Of a DNA stretch of 64,000 nucleotides, positions 15,180-24,645 are shown piece by piece (positions within the stretch are counted from its first letter, which is position 1; every line of letters starts with the position of its first letter). The position numbers and the translations under genes are program-made. Under the pieces are notes generated by a model, which made no database searches, was not told the DNA's origin, and worked only from the letters and a program-made list of their open reading frames with translations. This DNA is from Affinundibacterium nitidum (GTDB lineage: Bacteria; Pseudomonadota; Gammaproteobacteria; Burkholderiales; Burkholderiaceae_D). The stretch lies in the NCBI RefSeq assembly GCF_014284155.1, contig NZ_JACOFZ010000005.1:186001-250000 (forward strand), in the 5' to 3' direction.

Positions 15180-16778
15180 ATGGATAAGATTGTTTTTGGA
15201 TTTCTCGGAACTACCCTTGATGCGGGCTTCAATGCTGCGCGCTGGGAGCGTTGGCGCCCGACGGTATCTCTATGTCAGCAAGAAGATGTGTTGATTCACA
15301 AGTTGGTCTTGTTTCATGGCGGTGGTAAAGGCGAGCTATTGAAATTGGTGGCCGCTGACATTCAACGTGTCTCGCCAGAGACGGTGGTTGAACCAGTGCT
15401 AATGCCGATCAAAGACCCTTGGGACTTTGTTGAGGTCTATTCGGCATTGCATGACTTCGTGCGACGCTATCCATTTGATACGCAAGCGCATGAGTACTTG
15501 GTGCACATCACCACAGGCACGCATGTGGCGCAGATTTGTTTGTTCTTGTTGACCGAAGCACGCTACTTCCCGGCTAAGTTATTGCAAACTTCGCCGCCAC
15601 AACGTGGTGGCTATCCTGATACTGGGCAGGTGGCAGTCGTCGATTTGGATCTGTCTCAATACAATCAGTTGGCGGCGCGTTTCGAAGAGGAGAGACAAGA
15701 GGATTTGTCATTTCTGAAGTTTGGTATTGCCACCAAAAATGCGAAGTTCAACCGTACTATAGAAGAAATTGAGCAGGTCGCTTTGCGTTCGCAAACGCCC
15801 ATTTTATTGACCGGGCCGACCGGCGCTGGGAAATCCTTCCTTGCTCGTCGCATCTATGAATTGAAGAAGTCGAAACATCAGTTGCAGGGAGATTTTATCG
15901 ACGTTAATTGCGCCACCTTGCGTGGTGACGGGGCAATGTCAGCTTTGTTTGGCCACGTCAAAGGATCATTTACCGGCGCTTTACAAGCGCGTGCTGGCTA
16001 TTTGAAAGCAGCCGACGATGGTTTGCTTTTTCTCGACGAAATCGGAGAGCTTGGTCTTGATGAGCAAGCGATGTTACTGAAGGCAATTGAGGAGAAACGC
16101 TTCTTCCCGATGGGGAGCGATAAAGAAGTCGCAAGCGATTTTCAACTGATTGCAGGTACCCACCGAGATCTCGCACAAGATGTACGCGCGGGGCGTTTTC
16201 GTGAAGATTTATTTGCCCGTATTAATACTTGGCTGTACACCTTGCCGGGATTAAAAGACAGGCGCGAAGATATTGAACCTAATCTCGATTTTGAGCTTGA
16301 TCGCATAGCCAATCAACTGGGTAAGAAAGTACGCTTCAACTCGGATGCCAAGAAGGTCTATTTGCAATATGCGATGGATATGGGGACCGAATGGTCGGGT
16401 AATTTTCGCGACCTATCCGCGAGCTTACTGCGTATGGCGACATTGGCGGATGGTGGGCGTATCGATATGCCAAATGCTGAGAGAGAATTGCAACGCTTGC
16501 AGCATCGGCAGCGGCAATCCGATTCTGAACGTTCGGCGAAACAACAAGCACTCGATCATCCCGATTGGTTGGCCTTACAAGTAGAGTTAGATGCCTTTGA
16601 TCAAGTTCAACTTGCCTACGTAGTACAGGTGTGTCGTGAAACGACCAGCTTGTCTGAAGCAGGGCGGCGCTTGTTTCAACGAAGTCGGCAAGAGAAAAAA
16701 ATCTCGAATGATGCTGATCGTTTGCGCAAATACTTAGCTAAGTTTGATCTCAGCTTTAATCAGATACGGCAGTGGTAA
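15180..16778 (+). CDS. rtcR: RtcR, sigma-54-dependent activator of the RNA-repair operon with CARF-type sensor domain
   Basis: A 532-residue bacterial enhancer-binding protein. The N-terminal 180 residues (starting MDKIVFGFLGTTLD) are the divergent CARF-type domain that, in Salmonella, binds tRNA 5' fragments ending in cyclic phosphate. The AAA+ domain has Walker A GPTGAGKS (212-219), the sigma-54 contact loop as GSFTGA (262-267) and Walker B LLFLDE (282-287). The C-terminus carries a helix-turn-helix-like segment (SLSEAGRRLFQRSRQEKK). The ATG at 15180 is chosen over an in-frame GTG at 15165 because it aligns with E. coli RtcR (also 532 aa). It is divergent from the operon it should control. 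Confidence 0.95.
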   Translation: MDKIVFGFLGTTLDAGFNAARWERWRPTVSLCQQEDVLIHKLVLFHGGGKGELLKLVAADIQRVSPETVVEPVLMPIKDPWDFVEVYSALHDFVRRYPFDTQAHEYLVHITTGTHVAQICLFLLTEARYFPAKLLQTSPPQRGGYPDTGQVAVVDLDLSQYNQLAARFEEERQEDLSFLKFGIATKNAKFNRTIEEIEQVALRSQTPILLTGPTGAGKSFLARRIYELKKSKHQLQGDFIDVNCATLRGDGAMSALFGHVKGSFTGALQARAGYLKAADDGLLFLDEIGELGLDEQAMLLKAIEEKRFFPMGSDKEVASDFQLIAGTHRDLAQDVRAGRFREDLFARINTWLYTLPGLKDRREDIEPNLDFELDRIANQLGKKVRFNSDAKKVYLQYAMDMGTEWSGNFRDLSASLLRMATLADGGRIDMPNAERELQRLQHRQRQSDSERSAKQQALDHPDWLALQVELDAFDQVQLAYVVQVCRETTSLSEAGRRLFQRSRQEKKISNDADRLRKYLAKFDLSFNQIRQW

Positions 16779-16814
16779 AGAAATCGCTTCGCGCTTTTAT
16801 CGTCATGCTTGAGC

Positions 16815-17600
16815 TCAGAGAGAAACCGGTTTGTAGTCGATCTTCCATTGTTCGTGTGTACGCTGTATGGTCTTGTCTTTGATCATGTTTTGAAACTCGG
16901 TTTGTAACTGATCAACCAGCGCTTTATCGCTCTTTTTGCTCAGGGCGATATACAGCGAAGTGTCTCGCGGTAAGTGCAAAACTCTTTCGATATCCTCAGG
17001 CTTTAGGCCGCAAGTATGTAGAAATATCTTTATTCCGTTGGGATCAAAGGGAACGAGATCGACACGTCCCGCTTTCAGTTTTCTGCAGTTAGACACATTG
17101 CTTGGCGCTGGGTCGATCTTGGCTTTGTGTTTGGCGAGTAGGGCACTCGTCGAACTACTAGCGATATCGCCAACGACGTAATTCTTGACATCATCAATGC
17201 TGTTGATTTGTACATCTGAGCGCGACTTCAATTTGAATAACCAAACTTCGCTGCTGGTAACAGGACCTATCCAATAGTAAGCATCTTCTCGTTCTGGGTT
17301 GCGGGCGACGCTAAAGACCAAAACATTTGGCGTTTCTTTGGCTGTTTGTAACGCTCGTGTCCATGGCTGCGCTTCCGTTTGTAAACTGTAGCCAGCTCGA
17401 CCCGTGAGCGTTTTCGCGATGTCGTAGACCAATCCTTTGATCTGTTTTTTGAACTGGAAATTATAGGGGTAAGCGTCTTCGCTCGTGAAGGCTTTGAGGA
17501 AAGGCCTATCATTGGCACTTGCCTGCCCTGTAAAGCCGAGTCCGACGAACATAAGCAGAGCCGCACACAGAAAGCGATGCTGAGTGAAATTGCTTGGCAT
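16815..17600 (-). CDS. Periplasmic amino-acid-type solute-binding protein (family 3), orphan
   Basis: A 261-residue exported protein with a signal peptide (cleavage after QASA, about residue 29) and the two-lobed SBP_bac_3 pattern: GLVYDIAKTLTGRAGY, VARNPEREDAYYWIGPV, then a hinge with LPRDTSLYIALSK. It has no permease or ATPase partner nearby. It resembles the protein encoded at 61521-62258 in layout (signal peptide, the motif ARxPERE, YxWIGP). Proteins of this subgroup are often stand-alone; ligand unknown. It converges with rtcR. Confidence 0.8.
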   Translation of the reverse strand: MPSNFTQHRFLCAALLMFVGLGFTGQASANDRPFLKAFTSEDAYPYNFQFKKQIKGLVYDIAKTLTGRAGYSLQTEAQPWTRALQTAKETPNVLVFSVARNPEREDAYYWIGPVTSSEVWLFKLKSRSDVQINSIDDVKNYVVGDIASSSTSALLAKHKAKIDPAPSNVSNCRKLKAGRVDLVPFDPNGIKIFLHTCGLKPEDIERVLHLPRDTSLYIALSKKSDKALVDQLQTEFQNMIKDKTIQRTHEQWKIDYKPVSL

Positions 17601-17907
17601 GGAGGCACCCGGTGAAATGGTCAGAGCATGAAAAGAGAAAGGCTTACGATTAAATCGAATTTTATGAGATTCGACTGCAACAAGCGAGTAGTTTGCTGTT
17701 TTCCGTTCAAATCTGAGTTTTGCTTGAAACGCAATCGATCTTGTTTAGTTTATAGTCCAAAATGAGGTTTTGTGTTTTCAACATTAAGACTTGCGTGCAG
17801 AACGGTGGCAGCTTTTTCGATGTTATAAATAATTCGTAAGTGCTCAGTTGAACCTGGTCGCACAGGCATCGAAATCTTAAAATGGCTCATAAAAACAGGA
17901 GGGCGAC
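17601..17907. other. Divergent intergenic region
   Basis: This 307-bp spacer separates the minus-strand solute-binding protein gene from the plus-strand lipase gene and must contain both promoters. I see no strong promoter pair, repeat or RNA structure. AGGAGGG just before 17908 is the lipase ribosome-binding site. Confidence 0.4.
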
Positions 17908-18717
17908 ATGGTGCAACTATGGATGACTCAGGGATGGCGTGATTTGCTTTATCCCGGTCAAGCACAGGACTTTTTTCAACGACGACCAATGCTTGAATTG
18001 GATATACAGGCATCCGACTTTCATTTGGGGAACGCACTTTGTTGCGCCGAATTGAGTCGCTTGGTGTATCGATACGATGCAGAAGAAGTTGATCAAGTGC
18101 CTAGCCCTAGCCGAACCCAGTTTTTAGAAAATGCAGGCTTCCAACAACTTGCGTTTTTTCAAGACAAAGCGACCCACACACAGGCAATGCTGGTAAAGTC
18201 CTTGCGCCATGATTTAATCATTTTGGTGTTTAGGGGGACTGAGCAAGATGTGAGAGATTTTGTAACCGATATGGAGCTTGGCGGCTTGCCCTTGGGGCAG
18301 GGAACTGAATTTGTACATCGTGGATTTGCTCGTGCGTTCGATGCGGTTTGGCCATCGATAGCGGCAGTACTCGCTGATATTAACTCAACTGTGTGGGTGA
18401 CGGGACACAGTTTAGGTGCTGCCTTGGCGACCTTGGCTTGTGCTCAAATTCCCAATTCAACCTGTTATACCTTTGGTTCACCCCGAGTGGGAAATCAAGC
18501 CTTCGTCAATCGATTGCGGCAGCGCCCTATTTTTCGTGTGGTTGATGAAGATGATCTGGTCTGTAAAGTGCCAATGGAAAGTTTGGGCTTTCGTCATGTG
18601 GGGCAAGAGCGTGTGCTCAAAGGCTCGCCATTTCAGATTTCTTGGGACGTGCTTCTCAATCCGGTCAAGGCTCTTGCAGACCATGCGCCAATCAACTATG
18701 TGTTGCGCCTAGCCTAG
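17908..18717 (+). CDS. Class 3 lipase family protein
   Basis: A 269-residue alpha/beta hydrolase of the fungal-lipase-like class 3 family. The nucleophile elbow is GHSLG (S168), preceded by VFRGTEQDVRDFVTD, which supplies the oxyanion region; the acid is likely D216 in VVDEDDLV and the base H259 in DHAPINY. No signal peptide is seen, so it may be cytoplasmic or exported by another route. A strong AGGAGGG ribosome-binding site precedes the ATG. It is monocistronic as far as visible; the substrate is unknown. Confidence 0.85.
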   Translation: MVQLWMTQGWRDLLYPGQAQDFFQRRPMLELDIQASDFHLGNALCCAELSRLVYRYDAEEVDQVPSPSRTQFLENAGFQQLAFFQDKATHTQAMLVKSLRHDLIILVFRGTEQDVRDFVTDMELGGLPLGQGTEFVHRGFARAFDAVWPSIAAVLADINSTVWVTGHSLGAALATLACAQIPNSTCYTFGSPRVGNQAFVNRLRQRPIFRVVDEDDLVCKVPMESLGFRHVGQERVLKGSPFQISWDVLLNPVKALADHAPINYVLRLA

Positions 18718-18926
18718 ATGCACGAGATTGCTTACTTGTTAATTTTCGTCGATGTTCGCTGGATTTATATTGCTTGGCAGACGAAAAACAAACAGTCAAA
18801 CCACGGTTTCCAGAGTTTTGAGCCTCCACGTGTTGTTCCTCGGCAATTCAGTTGTATGATGTGATCAGCTTTCAAAGGTAAAGTTGGCATTTCATCGACG
18901 AGTTTTCCGATACAAGGAGTGACAAG

Positions 18927-19796
18927 ATGCGGCGTACAAACTTACGGCGAGTAATGACGGCGGTATGCCTACTTTTTACTCTACCTCTGGGTGAAGTGCT
19001 CGCACAGGGTTCTCTGAAACCGGCTGCTACGGCAACCAAGACCTACACTATTTCCGTCGTGCCGCAATACAATGTGGTGCAGTTGCATACAGAATGGGCG
19101 CCTCTAGTCGCTCGCATTTCGCGTGAATCTGGCATACCTCTGCAATTGGTGCTTGCTAAAACTATACCTCAATTTGAAAACACCGTTCTCGCAGGAGAAC
19201 CTGATTTTGCCTTCATGAATCCTTATCATGCGGTGATGGCAAAACGCGCCCAGTCTTATATCCCCGTGTTGCGAGATGCGAAAGCGCTCAAAGGGATTCT
19301 TGTTGTACGCAATGATAGTGCGGTGAAAAACATCAAAGAACTCGATGGCAAACCGATAGGCTTTCCTGCACCAAACGCGTTTGGCGCGTCTCTATATATG
19401 CGTGCCTTATTGACTGCCGAACCCATCACGTTTCAATCACAATTTTTGACCACCCATGGCAACGTCTATCGTAGTGTTCTGAATGGCTCGGTAGCCGCGG
19501 GTGGCGGAGTAAATACAACCTTTAATGACGAACCTCCAGAAGTTAGGTCGCAACTACGTGTTTTGTATCAAACCCCAGAGTCTGCCTCACACCCACTGGT
19601 TGCTCATCCACGGGTACCAGCGGAAGTCGTCAAAGCTGTCACGGATGCATTTCTTCATTTGTCAAAAGACAGCGAGGGACAACGAATGCTCGCTGACATT
19701 CGAATACCGCAACCGGTCGCAGCAGATTATGCACGCGACTACTTGCCGTTAGAGAAATTGAAGATCGAGAAGTTTGTGATTCTCGAAAAGGAGTAA
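18927..19796 (+). CDS. PhnD-like periplasmic binding protein, partner of a histidine kinase
   Basis: A 289-residue phosphate/phosphonate-type binding protein (PhnD family) with a signal peptide of about 26 residues. Typical segments are TISVVPQYNVVQLHTEWAP, ETTIPQFE-like LAKTIPQFENTVLAGEPDFAFMNPYH and KELDGKPIGFPAPNAFGASLYMRA. No transport ATPase or permease follows. Instead a histidine kinase gene starts 3 bp after its stop, sharing the operon. This suggests that the protein senses a ligand for the kinase instead of feeding a transporter; the ligand need not be a phosphonate. Confidence 0.85.
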   Translation: MRRTNLRRVMTAVCLLFTLPLGEVLAQGSLKPAATATKTYTISVVPQYNVVQLHTEWAPLVARISRESGIPLQLVLAKTIPQFENTVLAGEPDFAFMNPYHAVMAKRAQSYIPVLRDAKALKGILVVRNDSAVKNIKELDGKPIGFPAPNAFGASLYMRALLTAEPITFQSQFLTTHGNVYRSVLNGSVAAGGGVNTTFNDEPPEVRSQLRVLYQTPESASHPLVAHPRVPAEVVKAVTDAFLHLSKDSEGQRMLADIRIPQPVAADYARDYLPLEKLKIEKFVILEKE

Positions 19797-19799
19797 GGT

Positions 19800-21680
19800 A
19801 TGCGCGCGCTCTTTGATGCCATTCATTTACGCCGTGTTTTACCTTATCGCATGGTGTCGCAGCTGATGTTTTTGGTTGGCGTTGCCGTTGCGCTGTCATC
19901 ACTTATTGCCGGAAGCGTATTCACTTACGCATCGATTAAGCGCTCAAGGGAAGTCGCTGATGAGCAAGTGCTTTACCTCGGTAAAAGTATTTCTAGCATT
20001 TCGACCGGTCTCTTGATTAATCGAGATGTGGCTGGCCTCGAAGATTTGCTGCGAACCAATGCACGGCTACCTTACATTCAATCGATACTGATTGCTGACG
20101 TGAGTCATCGCCCTGTGACCAGTGTCATTAAACGCGATGGAAAGATCATGGCGTCATATGATATGACTCCCGTGATGCCGACGCGAATGGGTGAAGTACA
20201 AAGTATGAATGCGGAAACTGGCTCTGTCCGCCCTATGCTTTTTGGGCTCATTCAATTGCAGGAACAGTACGAAATTTGGCTACCAATCGAAGCAGGGACT
20301 CAGATCGGCGCCTTGCGTTTGCGTTACAGTATCGAAGAAGTAAACAGTGCCATTATGAGCCGATGGGCTTACTCACTTATGTTTGCTCTGGTGCTGACCT
20401 CTGCGGTACTACTTCTGCTGTACTTGTTGTTACGGGCGCCGATGCAAGCGCTCGCCAACATTACAGCGTTCGCGAGTTTGTCGGCGGTGAAGGCGAGTAG
20501 ACAGATACCCGTTTACGCTGGGACCAAAGAAATATATGAGTTGTCGACTGCACTTAATCGTCTTTCGATCACCATACGATCACATGAGCAAAATCTTTCT
20601 GATCGCATGGCGCAAAATCAAACGATTCTTGATAATTTAGCTGATGGTATTTTAGTCCTCGATAGTGACGGCTCAATTCGATCTTGTAATGTTGCAGTGA
20701 GTCGAATTTTTGGTGGCGATTCTCGTGAGCTTTTGGGACAAAATATTGAGCGACTAATTCCTTCCGCTGCAGTAAATAATAAAGCAGATTTTCTCTATGA
20801 ATTTGTCGAGCGTAGTCATTCCAAATTGAATGCGGTTGGCATGGAGATCGAAGCTTGTAGACTCAACGGAGAAAGATTCCCTGCCGACTTAGCTCTATCT
20901 AAAACGACTGACCATGGAGAGCCCATATTCATTGGCATCATTCGCGACATTTCAGAGCGTCGACGACTCGATCGTTTGAAGTCTGAATTTGTAGCGACCG
21001 TTAGTCATGAACTGCGGACACCACTCACTTCGATTCATGGTTCGCTAAAATTGGTTGAAAATGGTGTACTTGGAGAATTGCCGCCTGAGGCAAAAAAATT
21101 AGTCGGCCTAGCGCAAAAAAACAGTTCGCGATTAATCTTACTCATTAATGATTTGCTCGACATGGAAAAATTAGTGGCGGGTAAGATGCCTATCCAATTG
21201 GTCGACCTCGATTTAGTTAACGCTGTCAAACAATCTGTCGCTGACAATGCGGGCTATGCAAGTCAGTATCACGTGCAATATGCGTTTGCTAGCGGTTTGG
21301 AGAGCCTGCCTGTGCATGCGGATACTGCTCGATTAGCTCAAGTACTGGCGAATATCTTGTCGAATGCAGCGAAATTTTCGAATGGATCTCCCAAAGTCGA
21401 CGTCCGAGTGAGCCGGAGTAATAGTGCTGCCTTGGTCGAAATCGAAGACTACGGGCAAGGCATTCCAATAGACTTTCAAAGTGAAATATTTAATGCGTTT
21501 GCGCAGGCCAATAATGGAAATACGCGCCAGCAGGGCGGGACGGGTCTTGGTTTGAAAATCAGCAAAGCACTGGTTCATGCTATGGGGGGGGAAATTGGAT
21601 TCTCTACTCAAGAGGGCTTGGGAACTACTTTCTGGTTTACCTTGCCCTTAGCGTATGACGATACCGGCGCCGGAATCTAG
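19800..21680 (+). CDS. Membrane sensor histidine kinase with PAS domain, orphan
   Basis: A 626-residue kinase: transmembrane helix about 21-45, periplasmic sensor about 46-190, second helix 191-212, HAMP-like linker, PAS domain about 275-385 (ILDNLADGILVLDSDG ... FIGIIRDISERRR), HisKA with VSHELRTP (phospho-acceptor H403), and an HATPase domain with NILSNAAKFS, DYGQGIP and GGTGLGL boxes. It is cotranscribed with a PhnD-like binding protein, GGAG being the ribosome-binding site. No response-regulator gene is adjacent, so its partner is elsewhere. An eight-G run at 21584 lies in the HATPase codons. Confidence 0.92.
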   Translation: MRALFDAIHLRRVLPYRMVSQLMFLVGVAVALSSLIAGSVFTYASIKRSREVADEQVLYLGKSISSISTGLLINRDVAGLEDLLRTNARLPYIQSILIADVSHRPVTSVIKRDGKIMASYDMTPVMPTRMGEVQSMNAETGSVRPMLFGLIQLQEQYEIWLPIEAGTQIGALRLRYSIEEVNSAIMSRWAYSLMFALVLTSAVLLLLYLLLRAPMQALANITAFASLSAVKASRQIPVYAGTKEIYELSTALNRLSITIRSHEQNLSDRMAQNQTILDNLADGILVLDSDGSIRSCNVAVSRIFGGDSRELLGQNIERLIPSAAVNNKADFLYEFVERSHSKLNAVGMEIEACRLNGERFPADLALSKTTDHGEPIFIGIIRDISERRRLDRLKSEFVATVSHELRTPLTSIHGSLKLVENGVLGELPPEAKKLVGLAQKNSSRLILLINDLLDMEKLVAGKMPIQLVDLDLVNAVKQSVADNAGYASQYHVQYAFASGLESLPVHADTARLAQVLANILSNAAKFSNGSPKVDVRVSRSNSAALVEIEDYGQGIPIDFQSEIFNAFAQANNGNTRQQGGTGLGLKISKALVHAMGGEIGFSTQEGLGTTFWFTLPLAYDDTGAGI

Positions 21681-21709
21681 GTGCTCGCACTTTTCACGAA
21701 AGGACATTT

Positions 21710-22105
21710 ATGTATATTCCTCCAGGGTTCAATACGGTCACGCCGTATATTTTTGTGAACGATGCAATTCAATTTGTGGATTTCTTGGTGCGTGGCTTGG
21801 ATGGATTCGAGGTTCATCGAACTTTGAGGAAGGACGGTTGCATTGCCAATGCCCAAATAGCAATTGGTACGTCCACTTTAATGGTCAGTGAGGCATCGAA
21901 AGAGTACCCAGCCATGCCTGGGTCATACTATTTATACGTGGAAAATGCAGACGAGAGTGTCGCTCGAGCCTTAAATTATGGGGCGACTTTAATTATGACG
22001 GTTGCCGATATGCCTTATGGCGATCGGCAAGGCGGAGTGCGCGATGCATTTGGCAATCTTTGGTGGATATCACAGCGCCTAGTCAAGGGTGGATATCAAA
22101 GTTAA
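21710..22105 (+). CDS. VOC (glyoxalase/bleomycin-resistance) family protein, PhnB-like
   Basis: A 131-residue single-domain VOC protein of the PhnB-like group, with FNTVTPYIFVNDAIQFVDFL at the start, LYVENADESVARALNYGA in the second beta-alpha module, and the family ending GVRDAFGNLWWISQR. The activity is unknown; PhnB-like proteins have no settled enzymatic role. It follows the kinase by 29 bp with AAAGGA upstream of ATG, so it may belong to the same transcript. Confidence 0.85.
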   Translation: MYIPPGFNTVTPYIFVNDAIQFVDFLVRGLDGFEVHRTLRKDGCIANAQIAIGTSTLMVSEASKEYPAMPGSYYLYVENADESVARALNYGATLIMTVADMPYGDRQGGVRDAFGNLWWISQRLVKGGYQS

Positions 22106-22226
22106 GTTTTTTGATTCTTAGCATTTACTTGGGCATCGGTAATCTCTCGCGTTCACTACCGTGTTTGTCGAGCTCGTCCTATTAGTAGAATCCGCCCCAT
22201 CTTAAACATATATTTTTAGGTGCGGT

Positions 22227-22616
22227 ATGGAAGAGTTCCTGCTCGTGTTTTTTGAATTCTTGTTAGAAATCATTCTTGAGGTGGGCGTCAACTGGCCAGT
22301 AGCGGGAGTCGATCCGGCCAACCGGCGCGATGTCGATATCTCGCTCCTCTGGCAATGTCTGCTATACGCCTTGGTTGGTTGTGGGATCGCTGCCCTGAGT
22401 TTGTACTTCTTTCCGCACCCTTGGATTAAGAATCCGGTATTGCAACTCCTTAACTTGATTGTGGCACCATGTTTTGCTGCTTTCGTCGCCTATTGGTTCG
22501 CAAAGCGGCACGTGGGTGAAGTGATGTCAGCCTCACCAAGAGTTCGCGCTTGGAAATCGTACTGTCTCACGCTCGCTTTGGTACTGGTTCGTTATACCTT
22601 TGGGAAACATGTCTAG
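22227..22616 (+). CDS. Small multi-pass membrane protein of unknown function
   Basis: A 129-residue protein I do not recognise. It has a hydrophobic N-terminal helix (MEEFLLVFFEFLLEIILEVG), then two or three further membrane helices (about 40-62, 72-92 and 107-122) separated by basic loops. It stands alone between the VOC gene and the AT-rich region before mlaF. The coding call rests on length, hydrophobic pattern and codon style. Confidence 0.6.
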   Translation: MEEFLLVFFEFLLEIILEVGVNWPVAGVDPANRRDVDISLLWQCLLYALVGCGIAALSLYFFPHPWIKNPVLQLLNLIVAPCFAAFVAYWFAKRHVGEVMSASPRVRAWKSYCLTLALVLVRYTFGKHV

Positions 22617-22984
22617 TCTTGCGCTAGCGCGTTTTACAATACACACTGGCCAAACGTGAACTTAAAGCAGAGTCAAAGACTCTGAGCTCACATAGATTCG
22701 TGTTGCAGGTAAAAACAGTCGATTTTCGCCCTGTTTTGGCTTTAGTTTTAGTGTCTTTATTTCAATTTTTATTGAAATTGCTGACTCAAGGTTCATTTAT
22801 TTTTAAAATATTTTGCAGTGCAAAAATATTTAATTTCGCGAAAATGTCATTGTTTAAAATTAAATTCGTTTAATTTTGATTTTTTCGGTATTTTATTATT
22901 TGCTTACATTTTCGCTAGCATTGCCGCTCAACTCGTTTTCCCGATCTAGTTTACAATTTCACCTTTACTTTTCCAATTGCAGCC
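22617..22984. other. AT-rich, palindrome-rich region upstream of the mla operon
   Basis: A 368-bp spacer with very low GC compared with its surroundings. It holds three inverted repeats: ATTTCAAT-TTTT-ATTGAAAT (22759-22778), AAATATTTTGCA-G-TGCAAAAATATTT (22806-22831, one-base slip) and AAAATTAAA-TTCG-TTTAATTTT (22856-22877). It probably contains the mla promoter and may bind nucleoid proteins. Confidence 0.6.
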
Positions 22985-23800
22985 GTGCCCAATTTAGTCG
23001 AAATTCGTGATTTGCAGTTCTCCTATGGTGGTCGGACTATTTTGTCTGGTCTCAATATGGATTTCCCACGCGGTAAAGTGATCGCGGTGATGGGTGGCTC
23101 CGGCTCGGGTAAAACGACAATTTTGCGCTTGATCGGTGGACAGATTACACCGCAACTTGGGCATGTGGCAGTCGATGGGCAAACCGTACACGAGCTCAAC
23201 ACCGATGCGCTGTATGTTTTGCGTCGCAAGATGGGTATGCTTTTTCAGCATGGCGCCTTGTTCACTGATTTGAGCGTGTTTGAGAACGTCGCCTTTCCGT
23301 TGCGCGAACATAGCAATCTGCCCGAAGCGATGTTGCACGACTTGGTCCTGATGAAATTGAACGCGGTGGGTTTGCGTAATGCGGCAAAGTTAAAACCTTC
23401 TGAAATTTCAGGCGGTATGGCACGTCGCGTTGCATTGGCGCGCGCTGTGGCATTAGACCCGCAACTGATCATGTATGACGAACCATTTGCTGGTCTTGAT
23501 CCAATCTCGATGGGCGTGACCGCGACTTTGATTCGCAATCTGAATAATGCGCTCGGTTCCACCAGTATTTTGGTATCGCACGATGTACATGAAACCTTTG
23601 TGATCGCCGATTACGTGTATTTCCTATCACAGGGAAAAATTGTGGCACAAGGGACGCCAAAAGAAATGTTGGAGTCGACAGACCCTTACGTCAAACAGTT
23701 TGTGCACGCGGAACATGATGGTCCAGTGCCTTTCCATTACCCTGGAAAATCTTTGGCTGACGATATGGGTTTACATGCCTTGCCGGGAGATAAATTATGA
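22985..23800 (+). CDS. mlaF: Phospholipid transport ATP-binding protein MlaF
   Basis: A 271-residue ABC ATPase of the Mla system, which moves phospholipids between inner and outer membranes to keep lipid asymmetry. It shows Walker A GGSGSGKT, signature ISGGMARR and Walker B LIMYDEPFAGLDP. The start is GTG in a context without a strong ribosome-binding site. It is first in mlaFEDACB and overlaps mlaE by 4 bases. Confidence 0.95.
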   Translation: MPNLVEIRDLQFSYGGRTILSGLNMDFPRGKVIAVMGGSGSGKTTILRLIGGQITPQLGHVAVDGQTVHELNTDALYVLRRKMGMLFQHGALFTDLSVFENVAFPLREHSNLPEAMLHDLVLMKLNAVGLRNAAKLKPSEISGGMARRVALARAVALDPQLIMYDEPFAGLDPISMGVTATLIRNLNNALGSTSILVSHDVHETFVIADYVYFLSQGKIVAQGTPKEMLESTDPYVKQFVHAEHDGPVPFHYPGKSLADDMGLHALPGDKL

Positions 23801-24585
23801 TCGGCGGCGTCGTGAACCTTATAAGTCGACTTGGCCAAGCCACTCGTGAAACGGTCGAAGATGTTGGCCATGCTGCGCGTAGTTTTGTCAGTATCGTATT
23901 AAGTGCAACTGGCTTGTGGCGTCGTCCGCAGTTGATCGCAGATCAAGTTCACTTTATTGGTAATTACTCACTGGTGATCATTGCCATTTCGGGCTTGTTC
24001 GTCGGTTTTGTACTGGGCTATCAAGGTTACTACACCTTAAATAAATACGGTTCGGAAGAAGCGCTTGGCTTATTAGTCGCATTGTCTTTGGTGCGTGAAT
24101 TGGGTCCAGTTGTCACGGCTTTGTTGTTTGCTGGCCGTGCTGGTACTTCATTGACGGCAGAGATTGGTTTGATGAAAGCAGGCGAGCAGTTAGCTGCGAT
24201 GGAAATGATGGCAGTCAATCCCTTGCAACGTGTGATCGCACCGCGTTTTATTGGCGGCATTATCGCTATGCCGATTTTGACGCTGATTTTTAATGCCATG
24301 GGCATCATTGGTGGTTATTTGGTTGGCGTAGTCTTGATTGGTGTTGATAGTGGTTCTTTCTGGTCGCAAATGCAAGCTGGCGTCGACATCTGGAAAGATC
24401 TTGGCAACGGCATTATCAAGAGTATCGTATTCGGATTCGCGGCGACTTTCGTCGCGCTGTATCAAGGGTATGAAGCAACACCAACGCCAGAAGGCGTATC
24501 TCGTGCGACAACACGCACGGTGGTGATCTCGTCCTTATTAGTTTTGTGGCTGGACTTCCTATTAACAGCTTGGATGTTCCAGTAA
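23797..24585 (+). CDS. mlaE: Phospholipid transport permease MlaE
   Basis: A 262-residue MlaE-family permease with about five membrane segments after an N-terminal amphipathic region. The family core is clear: LVRELGPVVTALLFAGRAGTS followed by EIGLMKAGEQLAAMEMMAVNP. It forms the inner-membrane channel with MlaF, MlaB and the MlaD ring. Its ATG overlaps the mlaF stop. Confidence 0.95.
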   Translation: MIGGVVNLISRLGQATRETVEDVGHAARSFVSIVLSATGLWRRPQLIADQVHFIGNYSLVIIAISGLFVGFVLGYQGYYTLNKYGSEEALGLLVALSLVRELGPVVTALLFAGRAGTSLTAEIGLMKAGEQLAAMEMMAVNPLQRVIAPRFIGGIIAMPILTLIFNAMGIIGGYLVGVVLIGVDSGSFWSQMQAGVDIWKDLGNGIIKSIVFGFAATFVALYQGYEATPTPEGVSRATTRTVVISSLLVLWLDFLLTAWMFQ

Positions 24586-24645
24586 TTTAGATTGTTTGCT
24601 AGTGAATGGCGCGTTGCCATTGTTGACTGAGCGCAGAGGTAAAGT

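Noticed and set aside
21584-21591. Run of eight G in the histidine kinase gene as a phase-variation switch
   Set aside because: The run encodes the conserved M-G-G-E segment in frame and is short; no evidence for slippage.
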